Source: JALZVT01 sp964519335
GTDB taxonomy: Bacteria > Pseudomonadota > Gammaproteobacteria > Pseudomonadales > Azotimanducaceae
Assembly: GCA_964519335.1 (NCBI GenBank)
Contig: CAZFIA010000087.1
Span: forward strand, 1 to 17,336
DNA: 17,336 nucleotides
Direction of reading: 5' to 3'
Part shown: positions 8,182-13,998 of the stretch, piece by piece
Numbering within the stretch: position 1 is the stretch's first letter
Layout of the letters: each line of letters begins with the position of its first letter
The notes under the pieces: generated by a model
What the model saw: the letters and a program-made list of their open reading frames with translations, nothing else
What the model was told of the DNA's origin: nothing
The model's database searches: none
Translations under genes and position numbers: made by a program

Positions 8182-8391
8182 ATGCCTGTGATGAAACACC
8201 CGCAATCTGGCGCCACCTACAGTTTGCGCAAGGACGGTAATGTCGACGTCGAAAACAACGGCGCAACAGGCGTGTTCGCAAGCAACGGGCGTTATCTGTC
8301 GGGTGACATTCGCCAGGCCGACCCGCACTTTATCTTATGGTTAGCAGGTCCGCAGTTGCCTCCTGAAGCCATGGTCCGGGTAAATCGCTAA
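8182..8391 (+). CDS. Small conserved-looking protein of unknown function (69 residues)
   Basis: I do not recognise this protein. It is 69 residues, has no hydrophobic segment, cysteine pair or signal peptide, and reads like a single small beta-rich domain: HPQSGATYSLRKDGNVDVEN, then TGVFASNGRYLSGDIRQADPH, then FILWLAGPQLPPEA. It is likely to be a real gene. A strong ribosome site (GAGGAGAG) lies about eight bases before the ATG, the codon use resembles that of its neighbours, and it fills the space between the acyl-CoA synthetase (57 bases upstream) and the Rieske oxygenase (34 bases downstream) on the same strand. Its place suggests an accessory role for the oxygenase or ligase, such as a small subunit, chaperone or substrate-binding protein, but nothing in the sequence shows this. 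Confidence 0.7.
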   Translation: MPVMKHPQSGATYSLRKDGNVDVENNGATGVFASNGRYLSGDIRQADPHFILWLAGPQLPPEAMVRVNR

Positions 8392-8425
8392 GCATCTAGG
8401 AAAGGGGTTCGGGAGAAACGAAAAA

Positions 8426-9787
8426 ATGGCTACACCTGCAGACAAACTGGAACCGCGTTCCGAAGGCATTAGCTATCAGGAATTGATCGCAACGGATGCT
8501 GTGCCGCCGCCCAAAACGCTCACGCTTGAAGGCAAGCTCGATAGCGACCTCGTTACGGTACCGGTAAACCGCTACACCACTAAAGCCTTTCACGACCTGG
8601 AAATGAAAAAGCTCTGGCCGCGAGTTTGGCAGATGGCCTGTCGCGAAGAAGAGATACCGGAGGTGGGCGATCATTACGTTTACGAGATCGGCAGTTTTTC
8701 TATCATCGTTGTGCGAACGGCGCAGGGTATAAAGGCGCATCACAATGTGTGTCGTCATCGTGGACGAAAACTCTGTGAGCATCCTGGTAGCGGTCACGCG
8801 CCGAGTTTTATCTGCCCGTTCCACGGCTTTAGCTGGAATATTGATGGATCGTTGCGCGGTGTGACATCTGAGTGGGATTTTCCCCATCTCGACAAAGAAA
8901 ATTTTGATCTTACCCCGGTTAAGGTGGGCAACTGGGGTGGCTGGGTGTTCATCAACATGGACATGAACGCTGAACCCTTCGAAGATTTCTATGGAGATTT
9001 GCTGAAGCACTTTGAAGTGTGGCGACCCGAAGAGCGCTATATCGAGGCGCATGTTGGCAAAATCTTGCCGTGCAACTGGAAGCTTGCGCAGGAAGCCTTT
9101 ATGGAGGCCTTCCATGTGGTTACGACCCATCCACAAATCCTAGCGGGCATCGGCGACGAGAACACGCAATATGACGTCTGGGGCAACTTCTCTCGAGCGA
9201 TCACGCCTAACGGCACGCCCAGTCCGCATCTTCGTTGGACTCCCGACGAGCAGGAATTGTTTGAGGCAGTCATCATGCGCAAGCTAGATGATCCGGAGGC
9301 AGCGCAGGTGCCCGAAGGTATGAAGGCGCGAACCATGATGGCCGCGGGGGCGAGGGAAGCGCTACGCGAGTTTATACCCGAAGATGTACCCATTTCCGAT
9401 GCCGACGTTTCCGATAGCATCTACTACACGCTGTTTCCAAACTTCCATCCGTGGGGCGGCTACAATCGGATCGTTTACCGATTTAGACCCTGGAAAAACC
9501 ATCACGATAAGTCGTTGATGGAATGCTATTACCTGACGCCGTTCAAAGCGGGCGAACGACCGGCGCCGGCGCCGATGCATCTGCTGTCAGAAGAGGACGA
9601 CTGGATAAAAGCGCCAGAGCTGGGAGTGCTTGCTAAAGTGTTTCAGCAAGACAGCTTTAACTTACCCCATGTGCAAACAGGGCTTGAGGCGGCGCAGTAC
9701 GACTCGGTCACGCTTGCGCGTTATCAAGAAACCAAGCTCAGACATTTCCATCAGCTGTTGAATGAGTGGGTGTCTGCGGACGGCTAG
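8426..9787 (+). CDS. Rieske non-heme iron oxygenase, alpha subunit
   Basis: A 453-residue aromatic-ring-hydroxylating-dioxygenase-type protein. The N-terminal Rieske domain carries the [2Fe-2S] ligands C109, H111, C130 and H133 (CRH, then CPFH 18 residues later). The C-terminal catalytic domain has the mononuclear iron site in EAFMEAFHVVTTH (H230, H235, with E227 in the place of the electron-bridging acidic residue) and a likely third ligand D409 in VFQQDSFNLPHVQTG. Such enzymes insert one or two oxygen atoms into a hydrophobic substrate using electrons from a ferredoxin/reductase chain. No reductase, ferredoxin or beta subunit gene is in the window, so it probably uses a partner encoded elsewhere, as many single-alpha (KshA- or carnitine/choline-type) oxygenases do. 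The ribosome site is GGGAG, ten bases before the ATG. The substrate is unknown. Confidence 0.92.
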   Translation: MATPADKLEPRSEGISYQELIATDAVPPPKTLTLEGKLDSDLVTVPVNRYTTKAFHDLEMKKLWPRVWQMACREEEIPEVGDHYVYEIGSFSIIVVRTAQGIKAHHNVCRHRGRKLCEHPGSGHAPSFICPFHGFSWNIDGSLRGVTSEWDFPHLDKENFDLTPVKVGNWGGWVFINMDMNAEPFEDFYGDLLKHFEVWRPEERYIEAHVGKILPCNWKLAQEAFMEAFHVVTTHPQILAGIGDENTQYDVWGNFSRAITPNGTPSPHLRWTPDEQELFEAVIMRKLDDPEAAQVPEGMKARTMMAAGAREALREFIPEDVPISDADVSDSIYYTLFPNFHPWGGYNRIVYRFRPWKNHHDKSLMECYYLTPFKAGERPAPAPMHLLSEEDDWIKAPELGVLAKVFQQDSFNLPHVQTGLEAAQYDSVTLARYQETKLRHFHQLLNEWVSADG

Positions 9788-9811
9788 CCGCGTCGGTTTA
9801 AGGAGATTGGT

Positions 9812-10648
9812 TTGACGGGGGAGGAAAGTGGTTCCGCTTTCTACGCGGACACTGCACTTGCGGAGCTCGGCGATGGTCGCTATCAAGGCACCGTCAGCAA
9901 GCATTGGAGCATCGGCGGAAATCCTAATGGCGGCTACCTGCTCGCTATCGTACTCGGTGCGATAGCTCGAGTAAGTGCGGAGCATCCTGATCCGCTGACA
10001 GTGACCACGCACTACCTGCGACCCGGACTTTCTGATACCGCATGTGAAGTGCAGGTTGAACTCATTCGCCGTGGGCGAACGCTTACCACAGCACGCGCGC
10101 GCCTAATTCAAGAAGGCAAGACCCGACTGGAGGTGTTGACCGCCTTTGGCGATCTGTCGACGCCGGGCGTGCAGATACCGGAGGACAAGCAGGTGTCATT
10201 GACGGCGCCGGTTATTCCTGGCCCGTTGGACTGTCCCGAGCGTTCTGGTGTTGCACAGGGGGTAGATCTCCCAATCAGAGATCGAATTGAGATACGGATA
10301 AATCCGGAGACCCAGTTGGGCGCTGGATCAACCGATGGCAAAGCAGAGGTATCTGGCTGGATTCGCTTGCGTGATCAAACGCCCAGTACATCGATCACAT
10401 CGGTGATGTTTAGTGATGCGTTTCCCCCGGCTTTGTTCGGCCTGTTGGGTGTTATAGGCTGGGTGCCCACCATCGAGTTAACGGTGCACGTGCGCAGACG
10501 ACCGGTTACCCCCTGGTTGCTGGGACGCTTTGTTACCGACGATGTCCAGGGTGGGCGGATGGTTGAGAGCGGTGCACTTTGGGATGAGAACGGCGTGCTG
10601 GTTGCGCAGTCAAGACAGCTTGGTCTATTACTCGAACGCGACGTTTGA
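9812..10648 (+). CDS. Acyl-CoA thioesterase-like protein (double hot-dog, 4HBT_3/TesB-like)
   Basis: A 278-residue protein resembling the TesB-like thioesterase superfamily. The N-terminal hot-dog half contains GRYQGTVSKHWSIGGNPNGGYLLAIVLGAI (about 22-51) and THYLRPGLSDTACEVQVELIRRGRTLTTARARLIQEGK. A second, more divergent half ends with GGRMVESGALWDENGVLVAQSRQLGLL, a typical C-terminal strand-helix-strand of the family. It would hydrolyse or sequester an acyl-CoA and release free CoA. The start is TTG at 9812, supported by AAGGAG (9800-9805) six bases upstream; the next in-frame ATG is far downstream and would remove the first hot-dog. It lies 24 bases after the Rieske gene and 21 bases before the kinase, so it is probably in the same transcript. 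Its product acid may be what the kinase or ligase handles; that is inference. Confidence 0.82.
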   Translation: MTGEESGSAFYADTALAELGDGRYQGTVSKHWSIGGNPNGGYLLAIVLGAIARVSAEHPDPLTVTTHYLRPGLSDTACEVQVELIRRGRTLTTARARLIQEGKTRLEVLTAFGDLSTPGVQIPEDKQVSLTAPVIPGPLDCPERSGVAQGVDLPIRDRIEIRINPETQLGAGSTDGKAEVSGWIRLRDQTPSTSITSVMFSDAFPPALFGLLGVIGWVPTIELTVHVRRRPVTPWLLGRFVTDDVQGGRMVESGALWDENGVLVAQSRQLGLLLERDV

Positions 10649-10669
10649 ATCGGGAAAGATAGGCCCGCC

Positions 10670-11656
10670 GTGCAGCAGGAAACATCCATCACACTCCCCC
10701 CAGAAGTAGAAAAGCGCTTAAGACACCTGGGGGCTGCAGGTGCTGCCTGGCGTGCCGAGCTACCAGCAAAAGTCGAGCGACTGCAAAAACAATGGGCACT
10801 ATCACTGGGTGGGGTACTGCACGGGGGCAGTGGGGCGCTAGTAATAGAAGCCCGCAATACAGCGGCTGATGACCTGGTTATTAAGCTTTCGGTGCCATCC
10901 ATTGCCGAGCCCGGTCAGAGCGAGGTGCTCTATAACAACGAGCTGAAAATCTTGCAGGCGGCGGAGGGTCGCGGTTATGTGCTCGTGCTGGAAGCGGATG
11001 ATGAGACAGGCGCGATGCTAATGCCCAGGCTTGGCGAACCACTCGGGCGCATTGAGTCCGATCCGGAAACGCAGCAGCGATTGCTTTGCGAAACCCTCAA
11101 GGAGGCCTGGCAAGTACCCACGGCTGGGATTGATCTTCAAACGGGTGCGCAAAAAGCCAATTGGCTGCGCTCGTTTATTGTTGCGCTCGCTGAAAAGCAC
11201 CCCCAGTACATTTCTGCCGAAACTCTGTCGATAGCCGTCGACTTCACGCATTGTCGAGAGCGCGCTCATGAACAAGCAAACAAGGTGTTGATCCATGGCG
11301 ACCCTCACTCGTTAAATGCGCTGCACACCTCCTCAGGCGGTTACGCGTTTATCGATCCAGACGGGCTTTTCGGAGAACCCGAATACGACCTTGGCGTGTT
11401 GATGCGAGAGGCGAGCGACGAACTTCTCGAATCGAATACCGCGCCGATCGAACGCGGGAAATCGCGCTGCGAGCGTTTGGCGCAGCTAACAGGCACTGCG
11501 CCGCTTGCTATATGGCAGTGGGGATTCATCGAGCGTGTTTCCACCGGGCTTTATTGCATGGAGCTTGATATGCCTGACTACGGCAAACCGTCGCTTGAAG
11601 TGGCCAATAGTTGGGCACAACAAGGGGCTAGACAGTGCTACGGGACGTCTTCGTAA
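10670..11656 (+). CDS. APH(6)/hydroxyurea-phosphotransferase-like kinase
   Basis: A 328-residue kinase-fold protein. Segments resemble the streptomycin 6-kinase and hydroxyurea phosphotransferase family: AAWRAELPAKVERLQKQWALSLG (25-47), a probable ATP-binding K72 in LVIKLSVP, and MLMPRLGEPLG. The catalytic loop is LIHGDPHSLNAL (H209, D211, N216), followed by FIDPDGLFGEPEYDLGVLM (D229, and the GEP-x-YDL signature at 235-241). Family members phosphorylate a hydroxyl on an aminoglycoside or similar molecule; chromosomal homologues mostly have unknown natural substrates, so resistance should not be assumed. The start is GTG at 10670, with only a weak ribosome site (GGAAAG, 15 bases upstream), so the start is moderately certain. 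It sits 21 bases after the thioesterase and its last 22 bases overlap the SET gene if that uses its GTG start. Confidence 0.8.
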   Translation: MQQETSITLPPEVEKRLRHLGAAGAAWRAELPAKVERLQKQWALSLGGVLHGGSGALVIEARNTAADDLVIKLSVPSIAEPGQSEVLYNNELKILQAAEGRGYVLVLEADDETGAMLMPRLGEPLGRIESDPETQQRLLCETLKEAWQVPTAGIDLQTGAQKANWLRSFIVALAEKHPQYISAETLSIAVDFTHCRERAHEQANKVLIHGDPHSLNALHTSSGGYAFIDPDGLFGEPEYDLGVLMREASDELLESNTAPIERGKSRCERLAQLTGTAPLAIWQWGFIERVSTGLYCMELDMPDYGKPSLEVANSWAQQGARQCYGTSS

Positions 11657-11976
11657 CAGAGGCAACAACGACTGAAATGCAACCCATAAAACTTGAGGTA
11701 CGCGCAAGCAAGATTCACGGTCGAGGCTTGTTTACCATCAACGCGATAGCGCAAGACGAGCTAATCGGAGTGTGCGAAGTAGAACCCGCAGATCCGCCGG
11801 GGGCACACACACTCTGGTGTGATAGCGGACCGGTTAACGTTACTTGTGATCTGCGCTTCACCAATCATTCGAGTGAGCCCAATGTGGTGTACTACGATAG
11901 CCTTCGAGTTGTTGCCCTACGCGACATAGCAGCAGGCGAAGAACTCACCTACAACTACGGCGACGTAGACTTCTGA
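11635..11976 (+). CDS. Minimal SET-domain protein (putative protein lysine methyltransferase)
   Basis: A 113-residue protein made of little more than a SET domain. Motifs are KIHGRGLFTINAIAQDELIG (26-45), RFTNHSSEPN (74-83; NHS and EPN form the cofactor and pseudoknot core) and ELTYNYG (103-109, with the usual catalytic-region tyrosines). SET proteins transfer methyl groups from S-adenosylmethionine to lysines; bacterial versions of this size are poorly characterised. No post-SET cysteine cluster is present. The GTG start has an AAGGGG ribosome site seven bases upstream and overlaps the kinase by 22 bases. An alternative ATG at 11677 (residue 15) keeps the whole domain but has only AGAGG, 14 bases away. 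The RAYT element begins six bases after its stop codon. The fold is fairly sure, the target unknown. Confidence 0.78.
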   Translation: MLRDVFVTEATTTEMQPIKLEVRASKIHGRGLFTINAIAQDELIGVCEVEPADPPGAHTLWCDSGPVNVTCDLRFTNHSSEPNVVYYDSLRVVALRDIAAGEELTYNYGDVDF

Positions 11977-11981
11977 CCTCC

Positions 11982-12009
11982 GGGGTCAGAGTAAAGTGCC
12001 AAAGTAAAC
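11982..12009 (+). repeat. Left terminal inverted repeat of the RAYT unit
   Basis: The first 20 bases, 11982-12001, pair perfectly with 12795-12814; the next eight continue with two mismatches. The repeat starts six bases after the TGA of the SET gene, and TGACC at that stop with GGTCA inside the repeat makes a short partial palindrome. Confidence 0.85.
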
Positions 12010-12010
12010 G

Positions 12011-12682
12011 TCAGGATTTCATTTGCGCGACCTGATCGCGAAAAAGTTGTGAGCCCAGTACAAGTCCGGTGTTGGTGCAATGTCTAATTTTTGCCACGAC
12101 TTCTACTTCCATCCGTTCATTCAACAATTTGCGATAAGCGTCCTGACGTGAGAATGGATCTCTCCCCAAAGACAAGTAGCTCTGATGGACAGATTGCATA
12201 GCGATGTTCAGCCCAAAGGCGTGACTTTTATAACTGGACCAAGGGTAGTCCCCGGGATCAGTCACGATGCCGGCGCGAACCGGGTTTAACTCAATGTAGC
12301 GCAGGCAAGTTAAGACGTAACGACTATTCTGCACCAGGCAGGACTTGAATCGACCGTCGAAAAGGGTTCCTGTGCGACTGTATCGGCGATTAAAGTTCCG
12401 AACATAGTTGCGCCCGAGGAATTGCATTAGCCGAGAAATACCATCTTCTTCCGATGGGGTTAGGAGAAGGTGTGTGTGGTTGGTCATAAAGACCCAGCCA
12501 TTTATACTTACGCCGTACTTGACGGCGCCTTCATTCAGCCAGTGGGCATAGGCCTTCATGTCATCATCGCTGCCAAAACAAGCTTGTCGATTGTTGCCCC
12601 TCTGTATCACGTGCACTGAAATTCGGGGAGGGCAGTACCTGGGTTGGCGTGGCAAGAGTAGCTCGCTATCTACAGATGGCAT
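12011..12682 (-). CDS. REP-associated tyrosine transposase (Y1/HUH family)
   Basis: A 223-residue single-strand DNA transposase-like protein. The N-terminal PRQPRYCPPRISVHVIQRGNNRQACF segment, the HUH-type metal-binding pair H69-T-H71 in FMTNHTHLLL, the probable catalytic Tyr122 (or a neighbour) in SRYVLTCLRYIELNPVRAGIV, and the following YPWSSYKSH are the standard RAYT order. It is full length with no frameshift. RAYT proteins cut and join REP-type hairpins and are usually domesticated, single-copy genes. The upstream ATG gives an N-terminus PSVDSELL with no family counterpart; a TTG at 12655 would give PRQPRY directly, which looks like the usual family start, so the true protein may be 214 residues. 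Neither start has a strong ribosome site. Its stop codon lies nine bases inside the left inverted repeat. Confidence 0.88.
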   Translation of the reverse strand: MPSVDSELLLPRQPRYCPPRISVHVIQRGNNRQACFGSDDDMKAYAHWLNEGAVKYGVSINGWVFMTNHTHLLLTPSEEDGISRLMQFLGRNYVRNFNRRYSRTGTLFDGRFKSCLVQNSRYVLTCLRYIELNPVRAGIVTDPGDYPWSSYKSHAFGLNIAMQSVHQSYLSLGRDPFSRQDAYRKLLNERMEVEVVAKIRHCTNTGLVLGSQLFRDQVAQMKS

Positions 12683-12786
12683 GCGAATTGTCTACGAGCC
12701 AGGTTACCGATGCGTTAGCCGGAAACTGGTCGGAATGCAGGTAGTCACCCAAGCTGCGTGTGCGTATTGCCAACCCAATTTGGGTA

Positions 12787-12814
12787 GTTAACTCTGGCAC
12801 TTTACTCTGACCCC
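12787..12814 (-). repeat. Right terminal inverted repeat of the RAYT unit
   Basis: Reverse complement of the left end: perfect over 12795-12814 and with two mismatches in the inner eight bases. Immediately inside it is a 13-base palindrome, ACCCAATTTGGGT (12773-12785), which could form a cruciform or act as a subterminal recognition structure. Confidence 0.85.
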
Positions 12815-12992
12815 AACGATGCTGTTTGGTAGGGCGTTGCTGATTACCTGATTGTGCTCTCAGGCCGGGCTAGGAGCCCAGCCTGCGCCCAGGCGCTATT
12901 AGTGGGCATTTTCACGCCAGATTTGTGCTGAGTTCGCTAATACTGAACATAGGCCAGAGCCTCTCGTCGCCAGAGCAGTTATAGTTCGGGCT
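12815..12992. other. Intergenic region between the RAYT unit and the CDF gene
   Basis: With the 112-base RAYT leader this makes about 310 bases without a gene. It holds the hairpin at 12861-12885 and a short GC-rich inverted stretch after it (GCGC-CCAG-GCGC, 12885-12896). I see no convincing -35/-10 pair for the CDF gene and no recognisable metal-regulator operator. A TAATAC at 12938-12943 could be a -10 element, but no -35 partner sits at the right distance. Confidence 0.5.
12861..12885. other. GC-rich hairpin downstream of the RAYT unit
   Basis: CAGGC-C-GGGCT, loop AGG, AGCCC-A-GCCTG: a ten-pair stem with one C/A mismatch. A loose T-run (CATTTTCACG) follows only some 20 bases later, so an intrinsic terminator is not well supported. 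It could be a REP-like palindrome of the kind RAYT proteins recognise, or a remnant of one. It occurs once in the window. Confidence 0.6.
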
Positions 12993-13970
12993 ATGGCAGG
13001 ACACCACCATCACCACATAGATCCCGAAGCCGGGGACGCGCGCGTCTTCTGGGCGGTTGTGGTTAATCTGGTCCTCACTGCCGCGCAGATTATCGGCGGC
13101 ATTCTGTCCGGCAGTCTCGCGCTCATTGCGGACGCTATTCATAACCTCTCAGACGCGGTCTCGCTCATTATCGCGTTCTTTGCGCGCAAGATTGCGCGGG
13201 CACCGGCAGACGCTGAGATGACCTTTGGCTATGGCCGGGCAGAGGTGGTGGGTGCGCTGGTTAACTACACCACGCTTATTGTGGTGGGCTGTTATCTGGC
13301 CTTTGAAGCCGTGATGCGATTCTTTGAGCCTGCAAGCGTTGATGGTTGGTTAGTAGTAATAATCGCAGGCGTTGCGCTAATTGTAGATGGCATCACCGCA
13401 GCGCTTACCTACTCAATGTCAAAAACCAGTGTCAACATACGCGCTGCGTTTTTGCATAACCTGGCTGACGCGCTCGGTTCTGTGGCGGTCATTGTTGCCG
13501 GTACGCTGATTATTCTCTTCGACTGGCACTTTGTTGACCCGCTGGTCACGCTCATGATCGCGGGCTACATCCTGTGGCTGTCGTTTTCGGAGATCGGCGG
13601 AGTAGTACGCATACTCATGCTGGGTAGCCCGCCCGATCTTAAGACCGACACGGTTATGGATGCGATTTTAACCGTTGAAGGCGTGGCTAACGTACACCAT
13701 GTGCATCTGTGGCAAATGCAGGAGCATGAGAACGCGCTGGATGCGCATCTGGTTATAGAGCCGAATGAATGGGGCAACGCGGATGCAATTAAGCAGCAGG
13801 TAAAAACCACTCTGCAGGATCGCTTTGCTATCTCCCATTCAACGCTTGAGACGGAATGCTCAGCCCATGCCTGCGATGAGGCGCTTCCGATTGGGCATGG
13901 CCCAGAAGATGCCGAAGGCTCAGCCGATGCTGAGAGTGCGCATGGGCATCATCATGCCCATGCGCACTAG
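12993..13970 (+). CDS. Cation diffusion facilitator (Zn2+/divalent metal exporter), CzcD/ZitB-like
   Basis: A 325-residue inner-membrane metal/proton antiporter. The N-terminus MAGHHHHHID and the C-terminus ESAHGHHHAHAH are His-rich, as in many CDF zinc proteins. About six membrane segments span residues 17-200. Metal-site residues are H50 and D54 in HNLSD (TM2) and H155 and D159 in HNLAD (TM5); the HxxxD/HxxxD pair favours zinc (with cobalt or cadmium possible) over iron or manganese. FGYGRAEVVGALVN (78-91) is the conserved CDF loop before TM3. The soluble C-terminal domain contains GVANVHHVHLWQM and VIEPNEWGN. The ATG has no clear ribosome site. The final codons form a perfect hairpin described separately. 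It is probably monocistronic and convergent with the thiolase. Confidence 0.92.
   Translation: MAGHHHHHIDPEAGDARVFWAVVVNLVLTAAQIIGGILSGSLALIADAIHNLSDAVSLIIAFFARKIARAPADAEMTFGYGRAEVVGALVNYTTLIVVGCYLAFEAVMRFFEPASVDGWLVVIIAGVALIVDGITAALTYSMSKTSVNIRAAFLHNLADALGSVAVIVAGTLIILFDWHFVDPLVTLMIAGYILWLSFSEIGGVVRILMLGSPPDLKTDTVMDAILTVEGVANVHHVHLWQMQEHENALDAHLVIEPNEWGNADAIKQQVKTTLQDRFAISHSTLETECSAHACDEALPIGHGPEDAEGSADAESAHGHHHAHAH
13935..13968. other. Perfect 15-bp hairpin in the His-rich 3' end of the CDF gene
   Basis: Bases 13935-13949 (AGTGCGCATGGGCAT) pair with 13954-13968 without mismatch around the loop CATC. The stem ends on the first T of the CDF stop codon and encodes the last residues of the His-rich tail (SAHGHHHAHA). 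A second, weaker stem-loop (13970-13988, GCGC-CTTA-GCGC core) follows directly in the 28-base gap before the thiolase stop. No U-run follows, so it may stop transcription from either side, stabilise the mRNA end, or simply reflect the His/Ala/Gly codon repetition. Confidence 0.75.
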
Positions 13971-13988
13971 GTAGCGCCTTAGCGCACC
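13970..13988. terminator. Weak candidate bidirectional terminator stem-loop
   Basis: GGT(A)GCGC-CTTA-GCGCACC: a seven-pair stem with one bulged A in the 28-base gap between the convergent CDF and thiolase stop codons. The trailing AATTAAC is AT-rich but lacks a T-run on the plus strand; on the minus strand it would follow TTAATT. Termination is plausible from its position but not from a canonical sequence. Confidence 0.3.
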
Positions 13989-13998
13989 AATTAACAGA

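Larger units (their letters stand above)
11982..12814. mobile_element. RAYT (REP-associated tyrosine transposase) unit with inverted ends
   Basis: An 833-base unit consisting of one transposase gene bounded by inverted repeats. The left end (11982-12009) begins GGGGTCAGAGTAAAGT; the right end (12787-12814) is its reverse complement. The outer 20 bases match perfectly and 26 of 28 match overall. I see no target-site duplication in the flanks, as expected for Y1/HUH-type elements. The unit carries the gene on the minus strand, with nine bases between its stop codon and the left repeat and a 112-base noncoding leader between the start and the right repeat. From general knowledge, this GGGGTCAGAG-type end is common beside RAYT genes in gammaproteobacteria. 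It lies exactly between the SET operon and the CDF gene. Confidence 0.8.

Noticed and set aside
10375..10902. Minus-strand ORF (175 codons) across the thioesterase-kinase junction
   Set aside because: Covers the ends of two clear genes, is Ser/Pro-biased and has no motif.
10670..11656. Reading the kinase as a streptomycin-resistance gene
   Set aside because: The motifs fit the APH(6)-like family, but chromosomal homologues commonly have other substrates and the neighbours are catabolic genes.
11976..12820. Target-site duplication around the RAYT unit
   Set aside because: Left flank (GACCTCC) and right flank (AACGATG) share no repeat; none is expected for HUH-type elements.
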